Positions 46,072 through 56,748 of a stretch of DNA of 64,000 nucleotides are shown one piece after another (position 1 is the first letter of the stretch; each line of letters begins with the position of its first letter). The DNA is taken from NCBI GenBank assembly GCA_002786025.1, contig NHNW01000025.1, forward strand, positions 186,001-250,000. The letters are read 5' to 3'. The stretch is from Zasmidium citrigriseum. Taxonomy: Eukaryota; Ascomycota; Dothideomycetes; Mycosphaerellales; Mycosphaerellaceae. Below the pieces are notes generated by a model, which searched no databases, was not told where the DNA came from, and worked only from the letters and a program-made list of their open reading frames with translations. The translations under genes and the position numbers were made by a program.

Positions 46072-47368
46072 GGCGGGTTGTTGTAGTTATTGCGCTGCCT
46101 AGATCGGCATCCAAGTGTAAGATGGTCGTCAAGTCACTTCTTGCCACGGCGAAGTGAAGGCGGAGAGGCAAAGAGGCAAGAAGCGTCGCATCGCGTGACT
46201 ATAGGGCACACAACGGGTAGTCGTCTTGTGTAAAAGGAAGCCTGGTGAACAAGGCCGCCTGCAACACCGCCGCTTGGCTGTGAGGACCGTTGCGAATCAT
46301 ATGACGAAGCCCGGCTCTAAAAACAGCGCCATCGCTTGTTCGGCTGATCGGCAAACGTCTGCAAACCACACAGCTCTCGCATCCTGCGCGACATCCTGAA
46401 ACACTTCGCCATCAACCGCCACCACCGCCAATGACATACCCTCCCTTTTCCGCTCAAACTGGAAGATTAGCTCTCTCCGCGAGAGCACGCGACTCTAAGC
46501 TACTGGATGCCTTGTTGCTCTCGTGACTCTTCTTGGGAAAGTTGGGGATTGCTGGAGGCATCTTCCAGTTTGACCGGAACACCGAGGGTATCAACATCAT
46601 TCGAACGTCTTCTCTTCAACAAGACTTCACTGTCAACAGCATGATCGTTTGAATGCGAGCTGGGAAGGCATTCCTCGCGGCCGCCCCTTCATCACGATCA
46701 CAAAGCCGTTATGCACAGCCTACCAGCAGCCCCTCTTGGTTGTTTCTTTCTGAAGCCGCCGACAAGAGTCTAAGCTCCAATGTCAGCGGGTATCGAGGCT
46801 TGTTTCAGCCCAGCAAGCACCTGTTCATGCTGCTGCCACGCGTCGTTGGAGATACCTCCGGCCGAACGATGTGAGAGGAACCATCCATCTCCTCATTGTG
46901 GCGCTCGCTGACGTTGAGTGATGTTCTTGACATCGGATATGGACTCAGAATGCGAGAGGACATCGCACTTCGGATCCATGTTCGACTGTACGCGTTCCAG
47001 TCTACCGTCACCGGTGAACATCAATCTACGTCAACAGATATGGCATGAGGTCAATCCGAAAAGAACCATCACAAAAGGAAGAAGCCTCTGTTGGAGCCAA
47101 GGCCCTCATACACTACGTCGCTGCTAACACATAGGAACACGGCAAAACGAACGCCGCAGTCGTGCGCCATCAAGCACCCATCCAGGCGCAATGCCATTGA
47201 CCAGACGGACTCCTTTAGCACCCTCGCTGCTCTTCACGACAACCATCTCCAAGCCACACCCCACCAAACTCGACATCGTTAACCACCTCCATCACCTCCA
47301 TGGACCGCTCAATGCCTCATTCCCCTTCTACTCAACTTCCTGCACCCCGATCCAACGTTTCCCCCTTT
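46072..47368. other. Gene-free interval
   Basis: About 1.3 kb holding the promoter of the coiled-coil gene and the 3' flank of the small secreted protein gene. Nothing else is supported. Confidence 0.5.
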
Positions 47369-47626
47369 CTAAGCCTTCTTGCCAGTCACAATCCTCCCAT
47401 CCGGCATTACTGCAATAGAATCGACCTCCCAAAGGAGAGGGGTGTTGGGATCATTGAGGTTCGGCGTCCATGCTCCGTTCGGTGTCAAGCCCAGGTTAAC
47501 ACCCGGGAGATTTGCAAGATTTCCTTGACGTGGTACCAGTCTTGCCGCGCTGTAGGGAAAAGGCAGAGCGTTGACGGTGCTGCTGCAGGCCGCTGCGAGG
47601 AGGAGGATGACCGTCTTGGGTTGCAT
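47369..47626 (-). CDS. Small secreted protein (85 residues)
   Basis: Single-exon frame with an obvious signal peptide (MQPKTVILLLAAACSSTVNA, about 20 residues). A mature chain of about 65 residues follows, rich in Pro, Asn and Leu (GNLANLPGVNLGLTPNGAWTPNLNDPNTPLLWEVDSIAV). The LVPRQG segment after the signal could be a processing site. The mature part has no cysteines, unlike most apoplastic effectors. There are no neighbours of related function. It could be a cell-wall peptide or an effector-like product. No family is recognised and only length and the signal peptide support it. Confidence 0.5.
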   Translation of the reverse strand: MQPKTVILLLAAACSSTVNALPFPYSAARLVPRQGNLANLPGVNLGLTPNGAWTPNLNDPNTPLLWEVDSIAVMPDGRIVTGKKA

Positions 47627-48541
47627 GATGATGATGTCGTTGATTGCTTGTGGACAGGTTGGTCTTGATCTGGATCTGACGGTCTTGCGTGGAAGGAGCG
47701 ACTCGAATTGGCAGCAACGGTAAGTGAATCCTTTTTTGCCTTCCTAACAATTCAGGCTCCCAACTCTCTCTTTATGTCACCCTCCCAAGAACACATTCCC
47801 TTGGCCCACACCCCCAAGTGAAACAGCCCAATCTTGCACAGTGTTTGAACATACCTCATTTTACCTCGTCGATCAAACAGGAACACCTCTACAAATAGCC
47901 TCCATCTCGCTCTTCTAGGTGTAAATGACAGCCGCATGCCAGACATCAACCTCATCCGAAACAAGATTGACAAGCAAAGTCGACAGTCCGATCAAGCAGT
48001 CAGCATGTCACCTTCCTACCTTCATCCCTTTGACACGTTTCATATCACCCAATTCCGTATCTTTTACGGCAACTCCACGCCTTCCCACGTGTCGCAGACC
48101 GACAAGCACCATCCTTGACACGCCAGGAACGCGAAGCTCAGATACGAAGCTCAATCGCCAGCGAACGTCAAGCTCGACCTTATTCGGGAGTTGTCGATTG
48201 CCAGGTATAGAAGATGAAGGGGCGGGATGGATTCAAGCCGCATGCATCCGAAGCCTCCAGTTGCCAAGAAGGAGAGTGAAGCCTTGTTCGGACAGCATGC
48301 GAAGTACTGCATCATGTCGTAAATGTCGTATACCCATAGCTAGCGAGAGTCACCCATAGCAAAAGTACGTTATCTGTGATTGATCTGAAAGTTGTAGCCC
48401 TTCATCTGTTCTGCCCGCTCTGCAGAACATTACCGTCGTAGCACATCATCCTTTGAGCCATACCAAATGTCCGTAGCCATGCTTCCATGCCGTCACGTTC
48501 GCACACAAGCCAGTAGCACTCCTCACACCTCTCCAGCCGCA
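47627..48541. other. Gene-free interval
   Basis: About 0.9 kb between the small secreted protein start and the 3' end of the large ascomycete-specific gene. It holds the promoter of the former. No other feature seen. Confidence 0.5.
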
Positions 48542-51287
48542 TCACTCACACTCAAAAATCTCCGCCGCATCTCCCCATCCAAAAGCATGCTTCAGCCTCC
48601 GTCCGAAAGTCCTCACCATCGGCCTCGGAATCTTGGCTCCACGCCTCACCTCCTTGGGTTCGTGGAACTGGATGCTGCGATCCAGCTTGACTTTTCCTGG
48701 ACCTTGCTGCTCTTTTGGCAGAGGCTCGAAGATCCAGACACTACCGTACAACTTCTCTGGTTCGAGCCCAACGTAATTCATCGCCCAGAGGAGCTCGTCC
48801 CAGGCGATCTCGCCGCGCTGCTGCACGACGTTTGCGGTGGACGGGAGCAGCGCTGAGAAGACTTTGTAGGCCTTCTTGGGGATCGTGACCTTCTCCACGG
48901 GCGCTTGCTTGGTCTCGTTGGCTGTCGGCGGTGGTGTGCGGCGGGGATCTGGTGCTGCTGGTTTGCCCCTAGTCTTCACCTTCTCCTTGGGAGGTGTTGT
49001 CTCGAAGCTCTTGGCTATTGGTGACTCTGTGACCGATGGGAAACGCTGGAGATTCGCATCAATCTCGGTAAGGGGTTCAGATCGCTCTGGTGTACTCTGC
49101 GGTGAAGGAAGCTGAATAGGGTCCTTCCATGGTGGCGTCCTATACAGCTCGCGAGGCGGCGATGTCTGCTCATCAAGGAGCTCAGTCAAGTCAACCCCAT
49201 CATCCTCATTCATCGCGATCTCAAGGGACCACCAGAACGTGTCGAGATTCTGCTCTGCCTTGACCATTTGCTCCACGTTGGCTTTGCTGCGACGCTTGTC
49301 AACTGGATAGTCAAATTCAGTCTTCATGTTGAGTGGGTCCCAGAGGAGCTCTGAGCCATCGCACGCGCTCAGTATGCCACCGCGCAAGTCATCGACAAGG
49401 TCTTGAATCGGTGCAATAGGACTGCGACGTGCGAAAGCTAGAAGTCCGTCTGCTTTGTTCCGATCGAACCTGATGACTCGTTAGCGACGTCGAACTCCGT
49501 GCAGTCAGGACAAAGGCTCGGGGTGCTTCAACAACCACATCATTTAGAGATCGAAAGGACAGTCGTACATACCATGGCGCAAGTCCATCAATAGACTGGA
49601 TCAGCTCTGACATGAGAGCCAAGTCGGAGAACTGTCCCATGAGCCAGGAATCGAGGTACTGACTGGCCTCGGCATCAGTCTCTTCCATGTACTGTATCTC
49701 TTGAATAATTCCATGTTGGCTATGCCCTTTTGGGTATTGAAGAGCAGTGAATAGCTCTCCCACCCTGCGTTCAGCCTCTGATGCCCTGGGGTCCTGTCGC
49801 CAATGTCCATCCTTGTAATCACCAGACCAGTAGTAGTGATTACGCAGGCGTGGAGATGCTGGTATGCCGTTCTTCAGATGTCCCAGGGGTGTAGATGAGA
49901 AGTGAAGGAGCAGTTCATGCAAGATAGACCAATTGGCTTCGTCTGTCGGGTACAGCCTCATTCTGGCTTTGCTAGCGCGATTGATCCTGAGAACAGTCAG
50001 TAGATGATTCGGACATGAAGACGCGTTTCCAGTCTGTTTCGGTGTACATACTGCTCTCCGATAGACGGCATTTCTTGGAGCTTGTTGTGAATTTCGCTCC
50101 AGCCCACGAGACTCACAAAGGCATGAGCAATCACACGGCCAGCGACATCGTTCCAACAGCCAACACATGGACAACGATTGGGCTTCTCTCCCTTGGGACT
50201 GCTGTGCTCGTTCCAATCTTTCAGACAGTCCGTGAAGTATGCTGGATCTTCACGCATCATCCAGACGTGGTCTTCGGCCAAGGATCGACGTGCGCTAACA
50301 AGCATCTTCATTCGGTCAAGGTCGAGTTTTTGCGGGACACAATAGGGAGCCTCAAGGGCATAGTTCGAGAGGGATGGCCACTCTTTGTCGCCACGCGGCA
50401 TGACCGGCTCCGCTTGATGAGGAGCGAGGAAGAACGCGTTTGGTTGCATGTCATGCAGGATCAGCACAGCGCAGTTGTAGAGGAACTGGTAAGTGCAATC
50501 CTGGATCTCCAGCACCAAAAGACCTTCAGCGCATCGGCTTAAGCACCTCAGTCGGTTGGTGGTTAGGCGAATCTTGTTGCGATCGATGACCTTACCGTAT
50601 CCTAACGGAGAACGCTTCTTTTCAAACAGCATGCATTGATCCTTAACATCATAGTCCTCGAAAAGTGCTTCTCTGTTTCGATGATTCATGAAGGCAAGAT
50701 CGGTGAAGTCTAGGTGCGGGATGAAATCGCGCCCAAGGTGTGCATTGCGAAGATCTGACATCCTGAATGTGTCTGGCGAATTGCGGCCCCGCGAATTGAG
50801 GAAGAGGAGCAGCAGGTGACGTTGTTGCAGGTCTTCGAGGTTGATGTACGGCCACAGGAAAGCCTCCGAATGGCAGGTGCGGGATCGTGAAGCCTGCTTC
50901 TTGAGGTTGCGGAAGTTCTCGAAATCGGGTCGGTGGGTGATGGAGATCTTGGGCCAGGCCTTGAGAAGGAGATCGCGCCTCTGCTTTTGATTCTTCTTCC
51001 TGCGTGAATGTTAACAGCTGTACTATGAGATGGTTTCTCGTTTGCACTCGCATCCATCGCTTCTGGATCGTTCCTTCGAAGCGCTTGATGATGGCATTTA
51101 GCTTGGTCCAGTGCTTGAAGATGGAGGCTGATAACTCTCTCGCGCATTTCGTGGTTTCGTCGACTGAGAGCTTTCTTGGAATGGGCAGGTCGATGCCCTT
51201 CTCGAAACGGCAGCACTTGCAGCCGAGCTGGTGGTTGTCGCCCAGCTCCTCCAGGAGCTCGTAGGTGTAGGACCTGCCCCCGGCCAT
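48542..51287 (-). CDS. Large ascomycete-specific protein of unknown function
   Basis: Four exons (51287-51048, 50995-50052, 49986-49573 and 49469-48542) give 841 residues beginning MAGGRSYTYELLEELGD. The first intron uses an unusual GTGCAA donor and AAG acceptor and is the least certain. Features: an N-terminal pair CKCC, a helical basic segment, the long stretch WPKISITHRPDFENFRNLKKQASRSR, and a probable Zn site CPCVGC mid-protein. A disordered Pro/Ser/Thr linker precedes the conserved C-terminal block LYGSVWIFEPL...RSIQFHEP...FGRRLKHAFGW. I recognise this C-terminal block (xLYGSVW..SIQFHEPH..RRxGRRLxRxxGW) as shared by a widespread, uncharacterised ascomycete family. No function can be given. 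Confidence 0.8.
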
Positions 51288-51791
51288 ATTGCTGGTTGTG
51301 TGGTGTCTGCACTGCTGTGTGCGATTTGTTGTCTGCGAAAGTTGAGTAGTTGAGAAGGAGATGGAAGTGCAAACAGCGTCAAGTGCCCACGCTGGCACGC
51401 GCCAAGGCCGCAGTCAAAGACGCTTCTGGTTTGTCGCGGTGGACCACGCGCGAGTAGCCGACGGAAGCCTGCAGCTTTCGACCTGTCGAAATGGTGAATA
51501 TCGCGCTTGAAGCGGCAAATGGCACTCGTGGAGGTGCGACTTCGCCTGAAGATGGATCTTGAATACCGAGAGGCGTGTGTCTACAAACAGCTTGCCATCT
51601 GTCCTCCCCAACGCCGAAATGCAATCATAGGTATCATCGATCGTAGCCTCCTGTCCAGGGCACGCGTTCTCGTCGCGTGCTCATCCCTCCTGATGCTTGT
51701 CCGTCCCTTATCTCGAATGTCCAGCATGCAAGCCTCCCTAGCTTCAACTCATAGGTATCACGTGTTGCCGCCGACAACCGCTCCCCCATGC
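51288..51791. other. Intergenic
   Basis: 504 bp between the start of the large ascomycete-specific gene and the stop of the RD-rich gene, both on the - strand. It holds the promoter of the former. Nothing else seen. Confidence 0.5.
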
Positions 51792-52829
51792 TCAACGCTT
51801 TCCACCGCCGCTCAAGTACTTCTTCGCCATGCTCAACACTAGCGGGGTGACGATTGGTGCCAGTGTCGCATAGTGCTTTGAGCCCTTCTCGACGATCGGT
51901 CGAATCTTCTCAGGCAACCGGTCGCTGATTTCCTTAGGTATGCCTGGGTCCCTTCGTCGATCCCTGTCTCGTCGGTCACGTCTGTCGTAGTCGTCGTAAT
52001 CGTCGTCGTAGCGTCTCCTGCTCCTGCTCCGGCGGCGCCTGGGAGGATCGCGGTCGGAATAATAGTCATCGTCGTACCGTGATGGTGGTGGGCGACGATG
52101 GTCCTCGACGCTACGATGTCTTCGTGGGCGACGGTCGTCCCGGCGGTCATATTCTTCGTCGCTATCGTCGTAGTCTCGCCTTGGTCGCCGTTCACTTCGC
52201 CTTCGAGCTGGGATGGGTTCTGATCCGTACTCTACGCCGGGCGGTCCGCCGCGTCTGCGTGGAGGGTAGTCATCTTCGTAGTATGGATCTCTCTTCTTTC
52301 TCCTTGGCGGCTCATCGTACGGATCATCCCTCCGCCGTGACACTTGACTGTCTCCTGGTGGTGGATAGTCGCGATCTCTTGGAGGCCGTCGTGGACCTCT
52401 CGGATCGTCGTCTCTACGCCGACGGTTGTCTCCCATCATTTTTCTGTGTACTTCGCCCTCGTCTGACTCATAACCATCTCTCATATCACGAAACTGCTTG
52501 TGTCGCGGGCGGTTTTTGGCCTCTAGGTCGTGGGCGTCGCGGCCGAGAAACGAAGCTTCGTCGGGGAACTGCGGGCCTGGTGCGTCCGGAGCCAGTCTGC
52601 TGCGACTGCCTTCTCTCTTCAGCGCTGGTCGAGGGTGAAGTTGCTCGCCGAGTGGTGGCGGTGGGGGGAGGTCGTTAGGTCCATGTGCATGTGCGCTAGG
52701 CGGTTCCGCACCGGCATAAGGCGGTGGCGGAGGCCTGCCTCGTGGGTCGAAATCATCCATCTCGTCTGGGTAAGGCGCGCGGTCGCGTCGAGGTCTTGGG
52801 GGACGGAAGTCGTCAGTGTAGCCGGCCAT
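51792..52829 (-). CDS. Arg/Asp-rich low-complexity protein with hydrophobic C-terminus
   Basis: Single exon. ATG 52829 (MAGYTDDFRPPRPRRDR) is preferred, giving 345 residues. An in-frame ATG at 52886 would add 19. The body is a long alternating Arg/Asp/Tyr/Pro low-complexity region (RRRR, YDDD, DRRDRRDRDRRRD). Only the C-terminal 50 residues look ordered: IPKEISDRLPEKIRPIVEKGSKHYATLAPIVTPLVLSMAKKYLSGGGKR. A weakly hydrophobic helix lies near the end and may be a tail anchor. RD-repeat proteins are often RNA-associated. The C-terminal helix points instead to a membrane. The two hints conflict and I make no functional claim. Confidence 0.78.
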   Translation of the reverse strand: MAGYTDDFRPPRPRRDRAPYPDEMDDFDPRGRPPPPPYAGAEPPSAHAHGPNDLPPPPPLGEQLHPRPALKREGSRSRLAPDAPGPQFPDEASFLGRDAHDLEAKNRPRHKQFRDMRDGYESDEGEVHRKMMGDNRRRRDDDPRGPRRPPRDRDYPPPGDSQVSRRRDDPYDEPPRRKKRDPYYEDDYPPRRRGGPPGVEYGSEPIPARRRSERRPRRDYDDSDEEYDRRDDRRPRRHRSVEDHRRPPPSRYDDDYYSDRDPPRRRRSRSRRRYDDDYDDYDRRDRRDRDRRRDPGIPKEISDRLPEKIRPIVEKGSKHYATLAPIVTPLVLSMAKKYLSGGGKR

Positions 52830-53744
52830 GCTTATAAGAGGCCGCCGCTGCAGGCGTTTCGAGTCGTCCTGTGGTCCGACACGCAATGAGATCAGAGTGC
52901 GCAGAGCCTGCGAGTGAAACGGGCGTCGGTCCAGGAAATGCTCGTCGCTATATCAGAAGTGCCCGGGGCAGATGTGGCTGAGCGTCACCCTGCAGGAGGG
53001 CGAAAACAGGGACTGCGAGGCGGCGATGAACTCTGAATGCACCAGCCCGGCCTGCTTGCTCTCACTCTCACGCACACGACCACATCACACCACGCTGGTC
53101 TCACAGAAGCTTCTGCGTATCGCCACCTTCACCTCTGCCGTGCACAGTATACTGAGCTGAGCTGAGCTGTCATGTAACCTCCAGATCAGCCGCCTGCGCC
53201 CTCAGCTGCTATTGTGATGCATTTCACATATCACGGCCACCTCACTTCCCGCATCACGGCATGACTCAAGACATCACCACATCCCCGGCGAGCATCGGAA
53301 AGCGGCAGGGCTGACGGGGAAGCTGGTCTTGATCCTTTCACGTGCCTGGGACTGGGCAGGACTTCCTCTTTGAACTAGCTTCAATAAGACTTCTTGCTTG
53401 TTCTCCGACATCAAGCGCGGCATGATGCTACGAGCCGATTGCTGAGAGACGATAGTATGCAGCCCGCAATACAAGGCAAGTTGCACCCAAACGACCACTG
53501 ATGGTGTACTTTCCTCCGAAGATTACCCGGTGAAGTTGAGGACAATGGCCAGCTTCTTCTATTGTTGTTGCCCATCTCTCGCACATTGAGATGACGACAA
53601 TAGGATTGACAATGGCCTTCCTATTGAGAGGGCGGCGTGCGGTGGGTAAAGACGTTCCATCTCAACTTCCCTCTCTATCTTCTTCCTCCATCACCAAAAA
53701 ACTGCCAAACAACACAAGCCCTTGCAATACCACTCCCTGCAACA
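52830..53744. promoter_or_regulatory. Divergent intergenic region
   Basis: About 0.9 kb between the RD-rich gene (-) and the pseudokinase gene (+), so it contains both promoters. A short GAGCT tandem (about 53153-53168) is the only repeat noted. Confidence 0.45.
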
Positions 53745-54884
53745 ATGGCTCCCAAACCTCCAATCGGTGCCTATCCACGGACGCCAACGCCGACACCACC
53801 ACCTGCTTCAAGATACCGAGTAACGAAGATAAGAAGATCGCCACCATCATCACCCCTTCCACCTCGCCCAAGTCACCAAGACCGCCTCGCAAGCAGTACT
53901 CGAAGATGGCTCCAAGAGATCGATGGCAGGACCATGATCGTGAGATCAGTTCCGGACAGCACCCGAGCCCATCTTGGCTCCATGCGCAAACTACGACGAA
54001 CGCTCAGATGGCATCACCTTGTCCAGATGTACGACTTTGAGAACTTTGAAGTCAAGGGCAAATATCCCACGCGCCCCAGATACACCTTCTGGGAGTACTG
54101 CGACAAGGGCACGCTTGCCGATCTCATCTACGCCAACCAACATGGCGTCGAAGAGAGCATGGTCTGGCATACAGTACTCTCCCTTCTCAAAGCCGCCTTG
54201 TACCTGCACCACGGCATCAAGTTTCAAGATGTTGGCCGAATGCGTTGGCTTGTTAACTGGCAGCCCATCATTCACAACGCCATCGATCCGAATCACATCT
54301 TTCTGATGTCTCCGACCAACCCAGACGATCACCCAAAAGTTAAGCTCGGGGCATGGAACAAAGTCACAATCCTCCCATCGAGAGAATACAAGACAGACCA
54401 CAACTTGTTTCGCATCGCGCCTGAAGACAAGCGTGAGGATACCACCGGTTTCGAGGCACCAGAGCTCATATGGAACCATGGCGACGCAGAAACTGTCCAG
54501 GACTGGGAGGAACCCGAGAGGCGCCTGGTCCCCAGTGGCGCACGCAGCGACGTGTGGAGCATCGCAGCAGTTGCCGTTGCCATGATGGGCGGCATAGCAC
54601 GCAACGTCGCCCCAGCCTTTCCAGCCTTTGGCAACAAACACTACATACACCCATGGGAGCGCCTGCAGCTCAAGAGCTTGCACAGGGAGAGATGGCATGA
54701 AGAAGACCTGCCTCTGCAGTATTCGAGTCAGTTGAGACGATTCCTGGCGAGCATTTTGGTGATCGAGCCCAAGAACAGGATGGACACGAGGCAGGCACTG
54801 GCAGATTGTATGGAATGGCGCTACGAGTGGTTGGTTCAGAGGGTAGGACTTGACGAAGAGCACGACGATGATTACACTGCATGA
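53745..54884 (+). CDS. Protein kinase-like protein, probable pseudokinase
   Basis: Single exon. ATG 53745 (MAPKPPIGAYPRTPTPTP) is preferred over the upstream in-frame ATG at 53637, giving 379 residues. After a Pro/Thr-rich N-tail, a kinase-like fold spans about 100-365. The hinge-like YTFWEYCDKGTLADLI and helix-E-like LSLLKAALYLHHGI are clear. The catalytic loop reads IIHNAIDPNHIFLM where active kinases have HRD.K..N: Arg is Asn, Asp is Ala and Lys is Asp. The magnesium loop reads VKLGAWN instead of DFG. The APE element is recognisable as GFEAPEL, and SDVWSIAAVAVAMM matches subdomain IX. Catalysis is therefore unlikely. It probably acts as a scaffold or allosteric regulator. Confidence 0.8.
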   Translation: MAPKPPIGAYPRTPTPTPPPASRYRVTKIRRSPPSSPLPPRPSHQDRLASSTRRWLQEIDGRTMIVRSVPDSTRAHLGSMRKLRRTLRWHHLVQMYDFENFEVKGKYPTRPRYTFWEYCDKGTLADLIYANQHGVEESMVWHTVLSLLKAALYLHHGIKFQDVGRMRWLVNWQPIIHNAIDPNHIFLMSPTNPDDHPKVKLGAWNKVTILPSREYKTDHNLFRIAPEDKREDTTGFEAPELIWNHGDAETVQDWEEPERRLVPSGARSDVWSIAAVAVAMMGGIARNVAPAFPAFGNKHYIHPWERLQLKSLHRERWHEEDLPLQYSSQLRRFLASILVIEPKNRMDTRQALADCMEWRYEWLVQRVGLDEEHDDDYTA

Positions 54885-55036
54885 AGGATGAATTGATGGG
54901 CACATTGGAAGTGGTAAGGCACAAATTCAGGCAGAACCTTGGAAGCGCGCTAGCTCGAACTCTATTTTATCTCCGAACTTTTGGACTTCGAATCTCGAAA
55001 AGTTGTCCCGCTTTCTCATTTCTTCCCAACTTTGCC

Positions 55037-56525
55037 ATGGCTCCCAATAGAGGCCCCAATCGCCAGCGCGAGTTTGATGATATCGCGCAGGCCGGCGCCG
55101 AAGGTCTTGAAATCTGCACAGCAACTCTCGTAACAATACTGTCTAACACGTTTCGCAGATTTCGACCCAGAACAGGACGATGTCGCGGACGACTCCGAGG
55201 ACGCTTCTGACGACGAGAACGAATTCGACGGCCGAGAACACTATGTCAATGTAGGCAAGAGCAAGCTGCGCAAGCCGAAGGAGGTCGCGCTTGGGCCGCA
55301 GTATCGAGGTTCGAAGGTTGGGCGAGAAGAGCTGGACAGCGATGAAGAGGGCGATGATCCGTTTGAGAAGGGCTTTGACGAGGATGAGAGTGAGGAGGAG
55401 GATGGATTTGACATCGAGGCCAGCGATGAAGATGAGGACATGGCGGATGGGACAGATGATACGGATCTGAGTGGAGACGATGAGGAGGACGAGGGAGGAA
55501 AGGCCTCCTCGAAAACGTTGCCAAATATTACCGCAGTGGACAAGAAAGACCTCAAAGAGCTCAGGGAAGGTTTGCAGAAGTACACGGGCAAATCGCTGTC
55601 GGAAGCGAATCGAGAAGAGGCTGAGAAAGGACGAGCAGTGAAGAGGCAGCGAACTGCTTTCGATTCACTGCTTAACACTCGAATGAAGCTGCAAAAGTCT
55701 CTGATTGCTACCAACACTATTGTCGGTACTTCGTCCGACCGGATCGAAAACGAGAGAGAGGATGCGCAGCAAGCACTGGAAGCAGCAGAAACCGCTGCCT
55801 TCAACCTCTGGAACTCTTTGAACTCTTTTCGGGAAGATATTCTGGCAGCTCGTACTGGGAAGAAGAGGAAGCGAAGCACTTTCACCATCGATACGCCGAC
55901 AGAAGATCTGTGGAAACAAGTCCAATCTCAGGAAAAGGAGAGCCGTCCATTGCGAGACTCCGTTCTGACGAAATGGTCCCACAAAGCCTCTGGACAGACA
56001 ACCCAGAGCAACCGCATCAATCAAAGTGCAACTCAAACACCGATCGTCGACTCGATCAACGAACAGCTCACCAACTCCGACCGCCTCATCAAGCGTGCCC
56101 AGGCCCCTCGATCTTGCGCTCCGTTGCAACTCTCGAAACGCATCACGACGGATGAGAAGATCTATGATGACGCAGACTTCTACGGCCTCCTACTCAAAGA
56201 GCTACTCGAACAGAAGTCAGCAGACTCAGTAGCAGCCTCGAATATCGATCTGGGCTTTCAGATGAGACGAGAAGCCAAGACGAAGCGCAATGTCGACACG
56301 AAAGCGAGCAAAGGACGGAAGTTGAGATATACCGTACATGAGAAGCTACAGAACTTCATGGTGCCCGAGGACAGGACGAGTTGGGGCGAGAGACAAGCTG
56401 ATGAGCTGTTTGGAAGTTTGTTTGGGCAGAGGCTGGGCTTGAAAGAGGATGGCGAGAGTGAAGATGAGGAGATGGAGGACGGTATTGATGGTGAAGAGGC
56501 AGGATTACTGATGTTCAGAAGCTGA
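55037..56525 (+). CDS. BFR2: Bfr2/AATF ribosome biogenesis factor
   Basis: Exons 55037-55103 and 55159-56525 (55-bp intron) give 477 residues starting MAPNRGPNRQREFDDIAQAGAEDFDPEQDD. The N-terminal third is strongly acidic. The AATF-Che1 domain follows (about 170-300: RQRTAFDSLLNTRMKLQKSLIATNTI), then the TRAUB-type C-terminal domain (about 365-460: DDADFYGLLLKELLEQK, with KASKGRKLRYTVHEKLQNFMVP, RTSWGERQADELFGSLFGQ). These are diagnostic of yeast Bfr2 and human AATF, nucleolar components of the SSU processome needed for 18S rRNA maturation. Length is close to yeast (534). The donor GTCTTG is atypical but the splice fits the family. Confidence 0.93.
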
Positions 56526-56748
56526 AGAGCATTGTATGAATCCAATCTTGATCATTCTTCATAACTGACTGATGATATCCCAGCCCCTTTTCTCGTATGC
56601 ATATGCAACCATGACCTTCGTATCGAACGCCCCAATGCGTTGCACAAGTCTCGTAACCAAAAGATAAGAATACCGCCCATAAGAAAATCCAACCCCCATA
56701 GCCCGAAACACCCCATATCTCATCGTAACCTCATCAAATCATCAAACC

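Noticed and set aside
53637..53744. In-frame 36-codon N-terminal extension of the pseudokinase
   Set aside because: The ATG at 53745 has the better context (ACAATGG) and the extension is a Pro/Leu/Ser-rich stretch resembling 5' UTR translation.
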